The notes under the pieces are model-generated. The model saw only the letters and a program-made list of their open reading frames with translations. It ran no database searches and was not told the DNA's origin. A stretch of 64,000 nucleotides of DNA. Origin: Streptomyces bicolor (GTDB lineage: Bacteria; Actinomycetota; Actinomycetes; Streptomycetales; Streptomycetaceae). The translations under genes were made by a program, and so were the position numbers. Where the stretch lies: assembly GCF_000719285.1 (NCBI RefSeq), contig NZ_JOFS01000005.1, positions 525,021-589,020 on the forward strand, given 5' to 3'. Positions 1 through 8,462 of the stretch are shown here, piece after piece. Position 1 is the first letter of the stretch. Every line of letters begins with the position of its first letter.

Positions 1-610
1 CCGGGCGGACGTCGGCGAGCGACGCCACGACCTGGTCCACCATGCCGTACTCCCTGGCCTCCTCGGCCGTGAACCAGCGGTCGCGGTCGCCGTCCCGGGC
101 GATCGTCTCCGGCGTCTGGCCGGTGTTCTCGGCGAGGAGCCGCTCCATGGTCCGCTTGCTGTGGTCCAGGTTCTCCGCCTGGATCTCGATGTCGGCGGTG
201 GTGCCGCCGATGCCCGCCGATCCCTGGTGCATCATGATCCGTGCGTTCGGCAGCGCGTACCGCTTGCCGGGTGTGCCGGCGCAGAGCAGGAACTGGCCCA
301 TGCTGGCCGCGAAGCCCATGGCGAGCGTCGACACGTCGTTGGGGATGAGCCGCATCGTGTCGTAGATGGCGAGGCCCGCGTACACGGAGCCGCCCGGGCT
401 GTTGATGTACAGGCTGATGTCGGTACGGGGATCCTCCGCCGACAGAACCAGCAGCTGGGCGCAGACCCGGTTGGCGGAGGCCTCGGTGACCTCGGTGCCG
501 AGGAACACGATGCGCTGGCCGAGCAGTTGGGCGGCGAGATGGTCGTCGAACCGCGTCGGCGGTGCGTCGCCCTCCTCGGCGCGTGGAGCGAGTGCGGTGA
601 GTGGAGTCAT
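1..610 (-). CDS. clpP: ATP-dependent Clp protease proteolytic subunit (ClpP3-type), 3' end cut by window
   Basis: Serine peptidase that forms the ClpP barrel and degrades proteins fed by a Clp ATPase in the cytoplasm. About 203 codons are visible and the C-terminus runs off the left edge. Seen: the nucleophile motif GFAASMGQFL with Ser103, the histidine motif MMHQG with His128, and the N-terminal SPGGSVYAG oxyanion strand. The ATG at 608-610 has GAGGAG just upstream. A palindrome upstream (682-696) matches what I recall of the PopR box, which in Streptomyces controls the clpP3-clpP4 operon rather than clpP1-clpP2. That makes this gene more likely clpP3, with clpP4 expected beyond the window. 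Family assignment is firm; the paralogue number is inferred. Confidence 0.93.
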   Translation of the reverse strand, partial: MTPLTALAPRAEEGDAPPTRFDDHLAAQLLGQRIVFLGTEVTEASANRVCAQLLVLSAEDPRTDISLYINSPGGSVYAGLAIYDTMRLIPNDVSTLAMGFAASMGQFLLCAGTPGKRYALPNARIMMHQGSAGIGGTTADIEIQAENLDHSKRTMERLLAENTGQTPETIARDGDRDRWFTAEEAREYGMVDQVVASLADVRP

Positions 611-681
611 CGGTTCTCCTCGTGGTGGCGGGATGCCGTCGACTCCACTCTTGACTTCGCACGACGCCGGGATGCGGATTC

Positions 682-711
682 TCTGCCCGCGGCAGATTCG
701 CTACGGGCAGA
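682..711 (-). promoter_or_regulatory. PopR-like operator upstream of clpP
   Basis: TCTGCC-CGC-GGCAGA at 682-696 is a perfect 6-3-6 inverted repeat, and another GGCAGA half-site lies at 706-711. From memory, the Streptomyces lividans activator PopR recognises TCTGCC-N3-GGCAGA upstream of clpP3-clpP4. The site lies 72 bp upstream of the clpP start, in the right place for an activator. No popR gene is in the window. Confidence 0.7.
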
Positions 712-720
712 GCGGCTCGC

Positions 721-1926
721 TCAGACCTTCTCGCGCAGTTGCCGGAAGAACGCCCGTACGTCCCCCACCAGCAGATCCGGCTCCTCCATCGCCGCGAAGT
801 GGCCGCCCCGGTCGAACTCCGTCCAGCGCACGATGTTCTCCGTCCGCTCCGCCTTGTGGCGCAGCGGGATCTGCGGGTCGCCGGCGAAGGAGGCCACCGC
901 GGTCGGAGCGGTCGAGGGCTCGTGCGGGGCGGCGACCCGGTCGCCCGCGGCGTGGGCGCGCTCGTAGTAGACCCGGGCGGACGAACCCGCCGTGCCCGTC
1001 AGCCAGTACACCATCACGTTCGTGAGCATCAGGTCCCGGTCGACGGCCTCCTCGGGCAGGTGCTCGGAGTCCGTCCACTCCTGGAACTTCTCGACGATCC
1101 AGGCGAGTTGGCCTACGGGCGAGTCCGTGAGCGCGTACGACAGGGTCTGCGGCCGGGTGGACTGCAGGTGGAAGTAGCCCGTCCCGTCCCGGAACCAGTC
1201 CGCCCACCGGCGCCATGAGGTGAGCGTCCGCTCCCGCTCCTCTGGGCTCAGCGCCGCCAGTTCCTCAGAGGTCGGCTCGGTGGCCGCCTGTGCGCCGGGC
1301 AGCAGGTTGAGGTGGATGCCGATGACCCGGTCGGGGTGGACGCGGCCCAGTTCGCGGGAGATGGCCGCACCCCAGTCGCCGCCCTGGGCGCCGAACCGCT
1401 CGTAGCCGAGGCGCCACATGAGCTCGGCCCACGCGTCCGCGATCCGCCGTGACTCCCAGCCGGTCTGCCGGGTGGGCCCGGAGAACGCGAACCCCGGAAT
1501 GCTCGGCAGCACCAGGTGGAAGGCGTCGGCGGGGTCGCCGCCGTGTGCGGCCGGGTCCGTGAGCGGACCGACGATGTCCAGGAACTCGACGATCGAACCC
1601 GGCCAGCCGTGCGTGATGATCAGCGGGGTGGCGTCCGGTTCGGGGGAGCGGATGTGCGCGAAGTGCACATGCGCGCCGTCGATCTCGGTCGTGAACTGCG
1701 GCCACTCGTTCAGCCGCGCCTCCGCCGCCCGCCAGTCGTACGCGTGCCGCCAGTGGCGCACCAGCTCGCGCAGATAGCCCGACGGCACGCCGTACGCCCA
1801 CCCCACGCCGGGCAGCTCGTCGGGCCACCGGGTCCGGTCGAGGCGGTCGTGCAGGTCGTCGAGGTCGCTCTGCGGAATGTCGATACGGAAGGGGTGGATG
1901 CCGTGGTCGGCGGGCGAAGATGTCAT
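721..1926 (-). CDS. Epoxide hydrolase, EHN plus alpha/beta hydrolase fold
   Basis: Predicted cytoplasmic epoxide hydrolase (401 aa) opening epoxides to vicinal diols; substrate unknown. The N-terminal ~110 residues form the EHN cap (FRIDIPQSDLDDLHDRL), typical of microsomal/juvenile-hormone-type epoxide hydrolases. The hydrolase fold follows, with the oxyanion motif THGWPGS, the nucleophile elbow GGDWG (Asp) and a C-terminal GGHF histidine. The ATG at 1924-1926 (MTSSPADHG) fits the start of the EHN domain, although no clear Shine-Dalgarno sequence precedes it. An in-frame upstream start at 2016 would add a low-complexity leader and overlap the 5' region of the divergent VOC gene, so it was not chosen. 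It converges on nothing and lies upstream of the clpP promoter. Confidence 0.88.
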   Translation of the reverse strand: MTSSPADHGIHPFRIDIPQSDLDDLHDRLDRTRWPDELPGVGWAYGVPSGYLRELVRHWRHAYDWRAAEARLNEWPQFTTEIDGAHVHFAHIRSPEPDATPLIITHGWPGSIVEFLDIVGPLTDPAAHGGDPADAFHLVLPSIPGFAFSGPTRQTGWESRRIADAWAELMWRLGYERFGAQGGDWGAAISRELGRVHPDRVIGIHLNLLPGAQAATEPTSEELAALSPEERERTLTSWRRWADWFRDGTGYFHLQSTRPQTLSYALTDSPVGQLAWIVEKFQEWTDSEHLPEEAVDRDLMLTNVMVYWLTGTAGSSARVYYERAHAAGDRVAAPHEPSTAPTAVASFAGDPQIPLRHKAERTENIVRWTEFDRGGHFAAMEEPDLLVGDVRAFFRQLREKV

Positions 1927-2048
1927 GGCCGGGATGCTAGTTCCGAACGGTGTAACGGCCATCTGAATTCGGTCGGCATGCGACCGATGAGTTTCGCGGC
2001 GAGGATCGGTCGACACAGGTGACCGCTTCCACCACCCAGGAGGTACAC

Positions 2049-2531
2049 ATGGCCACCGACGGTTTCACCACGTGTCTGTGGTTCGACAACGAGGCCGAGG
2101 AAGCCGCCCACCACTACGTCTCGATCTTCAAGAACTCCAGCATCGGCAAGGTCGCCCGCTACCCCGAGGGCGCCCCCCGCCCCGCCGGCACCGTGCTGAC
2201 CGTCGAGTTCACGGCCAACGGCCACAAGTTCCTGGCGCTGAACGGCGGTCCCGAGTTCAAGTTCAACGAGGCGATCTCCTTCATGATCTTCTGCGAGAAC
2301 CAGGAGGAGATCGACTACTACTGGACCAAGCTCACCGAGAACGGCGGCGAGCCGGGCCCCTGCGGCTGGCTCAAGGACAAGTACGGCGTGTCCTGGCAGG
2401 TCATCCCGGACCGGCTCGACGCCATGATGACCGACCCGGACCCGGCGAAGGCCACACGTGCCACCCAGGCGATGCTGTCGATGCACAAGCTCGACATCGC
2501 AGCCCTGGAGAAGGCCTACGCGGGGGAGTGA
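2049..2531 (+). CDS. PhnB-like VOC superfamily protein
   Basis: A 160-residue single-domain protein of the PhnB/3-demethylubiquinone methyltransferase-like branch of the vicinal oxygen chelate superfamily. The family hallmarks are LWFDNEAEEA near the start, the central ALNGGPEF strand, and the GWLKDKYGVSWQVIP block followed by a helical tail. Members often have no proven reaction. The ATG is preceded at the right distance by CCAGGAGG (about 2036-2043), a near-ideal ribosome site that fixes the start. It is divergent from the epoxide hydrolase with a ~120 bp intergenic region, and converges on the lipoprotein gene 22 bp after its stop. Confidence 0.88.
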   Translation: MATDGFTTCLWFDNEAEEAAHHYVSIFKNSSIGKVARYPEGAPRPAGTVLTVEFTANGHKFLALNGGPEFKFNEAISFMIFCENQEEIDYYWTKLTENGGEPGPCGWLKDKYGVSWQVIPDRLDAMMTDPDPAKATRATQAMLSMHKLDIAALEKAYAGE

Positions 2532-2553
2532 GCCCCACCCTTCGCCTTCCGCT

Positions 2554-3462
2554 CTACAGGTTCTCGCGGATCACCCGGGTGATCTCCAGGGCGATCCGCC
2601 GGATCCCGGGGGAGCGGACCGGGCACGGCTTCGGCGTCGAGGTCGTGGGCGCCAGACAGAAGTGCAGGTAGTCGTCGTCGCGGTGCAGGGCCGTCCGGTC
2701 CCGGCCCGGCTGGGTGCAGTACTCGGCGTGGTCGCGCTCGTACCCCGTGCACGGCAGGTACTGGACCCAGGAGTAGCGGGCGCCGGCCGCGCTCACCGCC
2801 TTGCCGGCGTCGGCGACCAGGTCGCCGGAGGCGGCGGCCTGCTTCTCGTAGAGGGCGTTGACGCGCCGGACCCGGTCGGGGGTGATCGGGTCCGGGCCTT
2901 GCAGCACCCAGACGATCCGGGCGTCCGAGGCCGCGGCGATCTGGTCGGTGAGCCGCTTCAGGTCGGCTGCGTACCGCTTGAAGTACGTCTCAGGGGCGGC
3001 GTCGTGGGTGATCCCGTCCATGCACCACGTGTAGTCCCACGCATTGCCCCAGAACTGCATCACCACGAAGTCCGGCCGCAGCCTGCGCACCAGGGCGGCC
3101 GCCTTGTCCTTGTCCGGCACGAGCGACCGCTCGCCCGTGCCCTCGAGGTAGTCGCACAGCGTGGTCCCCGAATACGGAGCGCTGCTGTACGCAGCCCGCA
3201 CGTCGCGGCGCAGCTCCCGCCCCACCACCTCCTGCGCCTCCATCGCAAGCGAGTCGCCCAGATACAGCACGGTCGGTGCCTTCGCGGGGACGCTCGCGGT
3301 CTTCCCCGGAGCGCTCGGCGAGGCGGGCGCGTGCTGCTGCGTGGTGGCCGACGCACCCGGCATCTCCGGCGGGGTCCCGGCCCCCGGCTCCGACGCCGGA
3401 TCCCCGCACGCGCCGAGCAGCACGGCGGCGAGCAACACCCCGACGAGCCACGGCTTGCGCAT
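2554..3462 (-). CDS. Secreted lipoprotein, SGNH/GDSL hydrolase family
   Basis: A 302-residue exported esterase/acyl-hydrolase-like protein; substrate unknown. The N-terminus (MRKPWLVGVLL) is a lipoprotein signal ending in the lipobox LLGAC, so the mature protein should be lipid-anchored on the outer face of the membrane. A Pro/Ala/Thr-rich spacer follows, then the SGNH block I motif YLGDSLAME with the nucleophilic Ser, an internal QFWGN block, and a C-terminal DDDYLHF that supplies the Asp-x-x-His pair. The ATG at 3460-3462 has GGGAG upstream; longer in-frame starts would bury the signal peptide. It is separated from the MIB operon by the terminator at 3531-3568. Confidence 0.85.
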   Translation of the reverse strand: MRKPWLVGVLLAAVLLGACGDPASEPGAGTPPEMPGASATTQQHAPASPSAPGKTASVPAKAPTVLYLGDSLAMEAQEVVGRELRRDVRAAYSSAPYSGTTLCDYLEGTGERSLVPDKDKAAALVRRLRPDFVVMQFWGNAWDYTWCMDGITHDAAPETYFKRYAADLKRLTDQIAAASDARIVWVLQGPDPITPDRVRRVNALYEKQAAASGDLVADAGKAVSAAGARYSWVQYLPCTGYERDHAEYCTQPGRDRTALHRDDDYLHFCLAPTTSTPKPCPVRSPGIRRIALEITRVIRENL

Positions 3463-3530
3463 ACGGCAACTCCCGCCCCGGACACCGAAAACGGCTCCCC
3501 AGGCAAGCACAGCCGGGACCGAGGGGGAAG

Positions 3531-3568
3531 ACCCGTGTCGGCCAGGGAGCGCCCCGGCCGACACGGGT
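3531..3568 (-). terminator. Terminator of the MIB operon
   Basis: A perfect 13-bp inverted repeat, ACCCGTGTCGGCC (3531-3543) pairing with 3556-3568 across a 12-nt loop, lies 11 bp past the methyltransferase stop and before the lipoprotein start. It has no U-tract, which is common for Streptomyces terminators. Confidence 0.75.
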
Positions 3569-3579
3569 CCGACGGTCGT

Positions 3580-4497
3580 TCAGACGCGGTCCGCCGCGAT
3601 CAGCAGATACTGGAAGCTGCCGTTGCGGTAGGCGGTCAGGAAGGTGTCCTCGATGCCCGTGACCAGGTGGTCGGCCTCGCGGCGCAGCTCCCAGTAGGGA
3701 ATGGTCGCCTCGGTCAGGTCCTGCACATGGACCGGGACGAGCCGGTTGCGGGCCATGGCGCGGAAGTACGCCGAGCGGGGGTGGATGTCGCAGATGTAGT
3801 GGGCGTTGATGAGGGACACCTCGCGTGAGGCGCGTCCGTAAGTGTCGTTGTAGCAGCCGGTGATGACGACGTAGCGGCCGCCGCGGCGCAGCAGCCGGGC
3901 GTGCTCGGCGAACAGCAGGTCGAGCTCGACGTACATGGTGGACTCGTTGTTCCAGGAGGCCGCGAACGCCCCGGACGGGAGCCCGGTGTCGAGCATGTTG
4001 CGGCAGTGGTAGCGCACCCGGTCGTCGATGCCCCGCTTGCGGGCCTGCTCGTTGGCGAACGCGGCCTGCTTCTCGGAGAGGGTGACGCCGTCGGCCTCGC
4101 AGCCGTGGCGCAGATGCGCCACGACACTGCCGCCCCCGCGTCCACAGCCGGCGTCGAAGACCCGGTCGTCGGGCGTCAGCGGGCCGAGCCGCTCGGCGAG
4201 CAGCTCCGCCTGGGCGTGCTCCAGCCGGTGCAGTTCGGCGGTGATGCGCTCCCGGCGCCGGACGGGGTCGGGTTCGTCGAGCACGGAGCGGTCGGCGTCG
4301 CCGATGCCGTAGTGATGGTGGTAAAGGTCGTCGATCTTTCCGAGTTCGAGGTTGACCGGGTTCTCCTCGGCGTTCCAGTAGTCCGCGACGCGGGTCTGGT
4401 ACGTGGACTGGGACGGCACCGGGAGGCGGGTGGTGCCGGCTTCGGGGGCGATGGTCAACGGTGACTCCTCGTGCTGGTGCGTGTGACGTTCTGTCAT
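3580..4497 (-). CDS. Geranyl diphosphate 2-C-methyltransferase
   Basis: SAM-dependent methyltransferase (305 aa) that converts GPP to 2-methyl-GPP, the first committed step to 2-methylisoborneol. Seen: an N-terminal region with VADYWNAEENPVNLELG and LYHHHYGIGD, typical of this family; SAM motif I FDAGCGRGGG near residue 115; WNNESTMYVE; and a C-terminal IPYWELR block. The ATG at 4495-4497 lies 11 bp after the terpene cyclase stop, so the three genes form one operon (shell, cyclase, methyltransferase), the order I recall for SCO7699-7701 of S. coelicolor. The operon is closed by a strong hairpin. The functional call rests on family resemblance plus context and is strong. Confidence 0.93.
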   Translation of the reverse strand: MTERHTHQHEESPLTIAPEAGTTRLPVPSQSTYQTRVADYWNAEENPVNLELGKIDDLYHHHYGIGDADRSVLDEPDPVRRRERITAELHRLEHAQAELLAERLGPLTPDDRVFDAGCGRGGGSVVAHLRHGCEADGVTLSEKQAAFANEQARKRGIDDRVRYHCRNMLDTGLPSGAFAASWNNESTMYVELDLLFAEHARLLRRGGRYVVITGCYNDTYGRASREVSLINAHYICDIHPRSAYFRAMARNRLVPVHVQDLTEATIPYWELRREADHLVTGIEDTFLTAYRNGSFQYLLIAADRV

Positions 4498-4508
4498 TCG
4501 GCCGCGCT

Positions 4509-5555
4509 TTACCAGTAGTTGGGCAGGTGGTAGCGGTGGCTGTTGGTGGCGTGCCACTCGTGGTTGCCGGCCACCCAGTCGGACAGGCTCTGGGCGTAGC
4601 GCTCGACGAGAGGCGAGGTGGCGGACAGCAGGGCCGACTCCTCGTCGAAGGCCTCCATGATCCGGTTGTGGATCTCGACGGACTTCAGATAGGCGGCCTT
4701 GAGCCCGCACCGCTCGTTGGCGGCGACGACCTGCGGCAGGTTGAGGTGGGTCGGGTCGCTCGCCAGCTCCTTGGTGAAGGAGTACAGGTCGTTGACGATC
4801 GTGGTCGCGTTGCAGGCGAGCGCGGTGATCCGCTGGATCTCGGGCCGTGCGTAGAGCGCCTCGGGCAGTTCGTAGCCGTCCACGGCGTCCACGATCGACA
4901 GACAGGGACGGAAGTTGTTGAACTGCCGCATCACCAGGTACTCCCAGACCCGGGGCACATACCGGGTCTCCGCCCAGGCGGCCTCGGCGAGGTAGCCCAG
5001 GTGCAGCCGGGCGATGTCGTGCACGAAGCGGTCGGTCTGGCTGGGCGTGGCGAGGGCGGCGTAGTCCCGCAGGGCGAAGTGGTACGAGCGCAGCGGACCG
5101 TCGGCCCGCACCCCCTGCCGCCACTCCTCCTCGAGTTCCGGAACGCCGTGGAAGGGGTCGATCGCCGACTGGGCCATGATCAGCCGGCCCCCGAGGCCCC
5201 GGCGCGCCCCGCCCCGGCCCTCGTCCTCCTCGCAGTAGCAGGAGTCGACGACGTTCTCGGCGAGCAGCAGCTCCCCGGCGACCGTCAGCCGCTCCAGATC
5301 GGCCGCCTCCGGATGCTGGAGCACTACGGCCCGCCCGAACTGGAACCCCGCGAAGTCCCCGTTCCACGCCTCGGGGAACAGATCGAGGCGCCGCGCCCAG
5401 GCCTCCAGCCTGCGGTCGACCTCCGCGGCCTTGGCGGGGTCGGCGGGCTCGACCTGCCGGTACCGCAGCCCCGGGATCGCCCCGCCGCGCCGGGCGCGCA
5501 GTTGGCTCGCCATGTTCGGCGGGCCCGGCAGCGAGAAGGGGGACGACGTGCTCAT
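4509..5555 (-). CDS. 2-Methylisoborneol synthase-type terpene cyclase (family 2B encapsulin cargo class)
   Basis: Class I terpene cyclase (348 aa) expected to cyclise 2-methyl-GPP to 2-methylisoborneol. Seen: the Asp-rich region DSCYCEED at residues 104-111, the NSE triad in NDLYSFTKE (Asn255, Ser259, Glu263), the conserved block MRQFNNFRPC, and the C-terminal motif RYHLPNYW. From memory, S. coelicolor MIB synthase is about 440 aa and carries DDCYCED. Here the second Asp is Ser and a ~90-residue proline-rich N-terminal extension is absent. The ATG at 5553-5555 has GGAG six bases upstream; a GTG at 5567 is the only longer option (352 aa), because the shell gene ends at 5572. It could be a cyclase with a different product. 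Confidence 0.88.
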   Translation of the reverse strand: MSTSSPFSLPGPPNMASQLRARRGGAIPGLRYRQVEPADPAKAAEVDRRLEAWARRLDLFPEAWNGDFAGFQFGRAVVLQHPEAADLERLTVAGELLLAENVVDSCYCEEDEGRGGARRGLGGRLIMAQSAIDPFHGVPELEEEWRQGVRADGPLRSYHFALRDYAALATPSQTDRFVHDIARLHLGYLAEAAWAETRYVPRVWEYLVMRQFNNFRPCLSIVDAVDGYELPEALYARPEIQRITALACNATTIVNDLYSFTKELASDPTHLNLPQVVAANERCGLKAAYLKSVEIHNRIMEAFDEESALLSATSPLVERYAQSLSDWVAGNHEWHATNSHRYHLPNYW

Positions 5556-5571
5556 GGCGTGCTCCACACGG

Positions 5572-7014
5572 TCACTCGGCCGTCCGGCCGATCTGGGCGT
5601 TCTCGAGGATCCCGACCGCGTCGGGCACGAGGATCGCCAGTGAGTAGTAGGCGGTGACGAGGTAGCGGATGATCGAGTTGGCGTCGATGCCCATGAACCG
5701 CACGTTCAGACCGGGCTGGTACTCCTCCGGGATCCCGGTCTGGTACAGCCCGATGGCGCCCTGGTCGCCCTCCCCGGTGCGCAGCGCGATGATGCTGCTG
5801 GTGTGCTGCGGGCTGACCGGGATCTTGTTGCAGGGAAAGATCGGGACCCCGCGCCAGGCGGGGATCTCGTGCCCCTCGACGCTCGCCGTGCCGGGCACCA
5901 GCCCGCGCCGGTTGCACTGCCGGAAGAACGCCGCGATCGCCTTCGGATGGGCGATGAACAGCTTCGTCTTGCGGCGCATCGACAGCAGCTCGTCCATGTC
6001 GTCCGGCGTCGGCGGCCCGGTGAACGTGCTGATGCGCTGCCCGTAGTCGACGTTGTGCAGCAGCCCGAACTCCCGGTTGTTGACCAGCTCCCACTCCTGG
6101 CGTTCGCGGATCTCCTCGATGGTCAGCCTCAGTTGCTGTTCGGTCTGGTCCATCGGGTTGTTGTAGAGGTCGGCGACCCGCGTGTGCACGCGCAGCACGG
6201 TCTGCGTCAGGGACAACTCGTACTCGCGCGGCGCGAGTTCGTAGTTGACGAAGCCGCCGCTGATGGTCGGCTCGCCGACATGGCCCGCCTGCACCGGTAC
6301 GTCGGCCTCGCCCTTGCGGTTCATGGGCAAGCTCTGCCGGTCGGCGTAGGCCTGAAGGTGCGCCGCGAGGGACGGCACCCGGTCGGTGAACTCCTCGACC
6401 ACGCTCCAGGGGAGCATGAGCAGCACGCCGGCGGTCTCCGCGCGCACCGAGCTCAGCCACAGCGGGTCGGCCTGGCCGATGGCCTCGTCGCCGAGCTGGT
6501 CGCCGTCGGTGACGACGCCGAGGATCTCCTCCTCGCCGTACTTGCCTTCCGTGAAGCGGGTGAACCGGCCGTGCACGACGAGGTAGGCCTCCGTGACGGG
6601 CTGCCCGGCCTCGACGAGTACCTGGCCGGCCCGGACCTCCCGGACCCGGAACCGGGTGGCGACCTCCCTGAGCACGTCCATGTCGGGGTAGCCGCGCAGG
6701 ACCGGCAGTTCGGTGAGGGTCTCGGGGATGACCTTGATGTCGTCGGCGCCGTTCTGGTCGAACTGCACCCGGCCCCGGCCCACGCGCAGTTGCAGACGCC
6801 GGTTGACCCGGTAGGTGCCGCCCTTGACGTCCACCCAGGGCAGCATGCGCAGCAGCCAGCGCGAGCTGATGGCCTGCATCTGGGGTTCGGACTTGGTGGT
6901 GGTGGCGAGCTGCCGGGCCGCCTGGGTGCTGAGACTGGTGAGCGGAGCGTCGGAGTTCGGTTCGGGATCGGGTTCGTCGATGGCGGGACCGGTGGCGCTG
7001 TCCGGTGTGGACAC
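5572..7014 (-). CDS. Family 2B encapsulin shell protein with cyclic-nucleotide-binding-like domain (MIB operon first gene)
   Basis: A 480-residue EshA/SCO7699-like protein. These were formerly called cyclic-nucleotide-binding proteins and are now classed as family 2B encapsulin shells with an HK97 phage-capsid fold. Seen: a Pro/Asp-rich N-arm (about 1-45); a first HK97 segment; an inserted cNMP-binding-like domain (about 108-222, [21 protein letters not shown]); then the capsid core with [42 protein letters not shown] and [18 protein letters not shown]. The start is GTG at 7012-7014, with GGGAGG upstream. It is likely to assemble a shell around the cyclase encoded next. The phosphate-binding cassette ([12 protein letters not shown]) lacks the usual Arg, so nucleotide binding is uncertain. 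Confidence 0.9.
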   Translation of the reverse strand: MSTPDSATGPAIDEPDPEPNSDAPLTSLSTQAARQLATTTKSEPQMQAISSRWLLRMLPWVDVKGGTYRVNRRLQLRVGRGRVQFDQNGADDIKVIPETLTELPVLRGYPDMDVLREVATRFRVREVRAGQVLVEAGQPVTEAYLVVHGRFTRFTEGKYGEEEILGVVTDGDQLGDEAIGQADPLWLSSVRAETAGVLLMLPWSVVEEFTDRVPSLAAHLQAYADRQSLPMNRKGEADVPVQAGHVGEPTISGGFVNYELAPREYELSLTQTVLRVHTRVADLYNNPMDQTEQQLRLTIEEIRERQEWELVNNREFGLLHNVDYGQRISTFTGPPTPDDMDELLSMRRKTKLFIAHPKAIAAFFRQCNRRGLVPGTASVEGHEIPAWRGVPIFPCNKIPVSPQHTSSIIALRTGEGDQGAIGLYQTGIPEEYQPGLNVRFMGIDANSIIRYLVTAYYSLAILVPDAVGILENAQIGRTAE

Positions 7015-7186
7015 ATTCCCTCCCGGGAGGTGAGCGGGCTGGCCGAGCGCGTGCACCAGCCAAACAGCCGGAGAGGCACCCGGATCAGGGCGTGAATGGG
7101 GCGGCTTCAGGCCCTGGAGGTGCAAACCTGCCGTATGGGGCTGCGGACGCACCGTGGGTGATCACACACCCCTCCCGTGCCCCCGC

Positions 7187-7320
7187 ACGCCTGCGTGGCG
7201 CCGCTCGGTTCAGGTCGTCCACGTCTGCGTGGCGCCGCCAGGTACAGGTCGCCACGCCTGTGTGGTGGCGCTCACGACAGGTCGTTACGCCCGTTCAGTG
7301 GCGCTCACGACAGGTCGTCC
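7187..7320. repeat. Four tandem ~33-nt imperfect repeats
   Basis: Units lie at 7187-7220 (34 nt), 7221-7253 (33), 7254-7286 (33) and 7287-7320 (34). Each begins ACG(C/T)C(C/T)G and ends with CAGGTCG followed by TCC, CC or TT. Units 3 and 4 share GGCGCTCACGACAGGTCG. The last unit covers the final codons and stop of the alcohol dehydrogenase, so the array looks like an expansion of that gene's 3' end into the space upstream of the shell gene. Confidence 0.85.
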
Positions 7321-8327
7321 ACCAGCACCGCCGCCCCGTCGAACCGGCCCGCCTTCAGGTCCCGCAGCGCCTGGTCGGCCCGTGACAGCGGATAGGGGTG
7401 CGTGGTGGCGTGTACGCCGTGTTCGGCGGCGAGCGCCAGGAACTCACGGCCGTCCTCGCGCGTGTTGGAGGTGACGCTGCGCAGCTGCTTCTCGTAGAAG
7501 AGGTCGGTCTCGTAGCGCAGCGCCGGGACGTCGCTGAGGTGGATGCCCGCGATCGCCAGTGTGCCGCCCCGGTCGAGCGCCCGCAGCGCCACCGGGACCA
7601 GGTCGCCGACCGGCGCGAACAGGATGGCGCTGTCCAGCGGCTCCGGCGGCATCTCGGTCACGTCCCGCGCCGAGGCGGCCCCCAGGTCCAGCGCGAGCCT
7701 GCGGGCGGCCGCGCCCCGCGTCAGCACATGCACGACGGCGCCCTCGGCCATCGCCACCTGCGCGGTCAGATGGGCACTGCCACCGAAGCCGTACAGCCCG
7801 AGCCGCCCGCCCGCAGGGAGCGCCGCCCGCCGCAGCGCGCGCCGGCCGATGATCCCGGCACACAGGAGTGGCGCGAGCGTCACGTCGTCGACGCCGCCGG
7901 GCAGCCGGTAGGCGAACGCGGCCGGTACGGTCGTGTACTGGGCGTAACCGCCGTCGGCGTCCCATCCCGTGTACCGCGAGGCCGGGCACAGGTTCTCGGC
8001 GCCCCGCGCGCAGTACGCACACGTGCCGTCGGTACGCCGCAGCCAGGCCACCCCCACCCGCTCCCCGACGTCGAAGCCGCGCACCGCCGCCCCGAACCCG
8101 GCGACCACGCCGACGACCTCGTGCCCGGGTGTGACTCCCGGCCGGTGCACCGGCAGATCCCCTTCCGTGACATGCAGATCCGTACGGCACACCCCGCACG
8201 CCCGCACACATACCAGCAGCTCGTCGTCGCCCGGCACCGGCACCGGCTTCTCGACCAGCCGCAGGGACCCCGACTCGACCGGCCCCGGCTCGGACACCGA
8301 CCACGCGCGCATCGTCCCGTACGCCAT
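7305..8327 (-). CDS. Zinc-dependent alcohol dehydrogenase family protein
   Basis: Medium-chain dehydrogenase/reductase (340 aa), predicted NAD(P)-dependent oxidation of alcohols in the cytoplasm. Seen: the catalytic zinc site [10 protein letters not shown] and PGHEVVG, a structural-zinc loop, [11 protein letters not shown], and a nucleotide-binding region [11 protein letters not shown]. In the structural loop ([16 protein letters not shown]) the usual first Cys appears as Asp, leaving three cysteines. The ATG at 8325-8327 has AAGGGG upstream. The last codons lie in the 33-nt tandem repeat array. It may act on small aliphatic alcohols; substrate unknown. Confidence 0.88.
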   Translation of the reverse strand: MAYGTMRAWSVSEPGPVESGSLRLVEKPVPVPGDDELLVCVRACGVCRTDLHVTEGDLPVHRPGVTPGHEVVGVVAGFGAAVRGFDVGERVGVAWLRRTDGTCAYCARGAENLCPASRYTGWDADGGYAQYTTVPAAFAYRLPGGVDDVTLAPLLCAGIIGRRALRRAALPAGGRLGLYGFGGSAHLTAQVAMAEGAVVHVLTRGAAARRLALDLGAASARDVTEMPPEPLDSAILFAPVGDLVPVALRALDRGGTLAIAGIHLSDVPALRYETDLFYEKQLRSVTSNTREDGREFLALAAEHGVHATTHPYPLSRADQALRDLKAGRFDGAAVLVDDLS

Positions 8328-8462
8328 CCCGTGCCCCTTCGCCGCCCGGCCGCCGTCTGACCCCAGTCTCGAACGGAACCAACCATTCGGCGCGCGGCCG
8401 GACCTCCGGGTGGCTAGCGTGAGAAACCGGACAACTCATCGATCCGGGAGAGGGCCGCAGAC

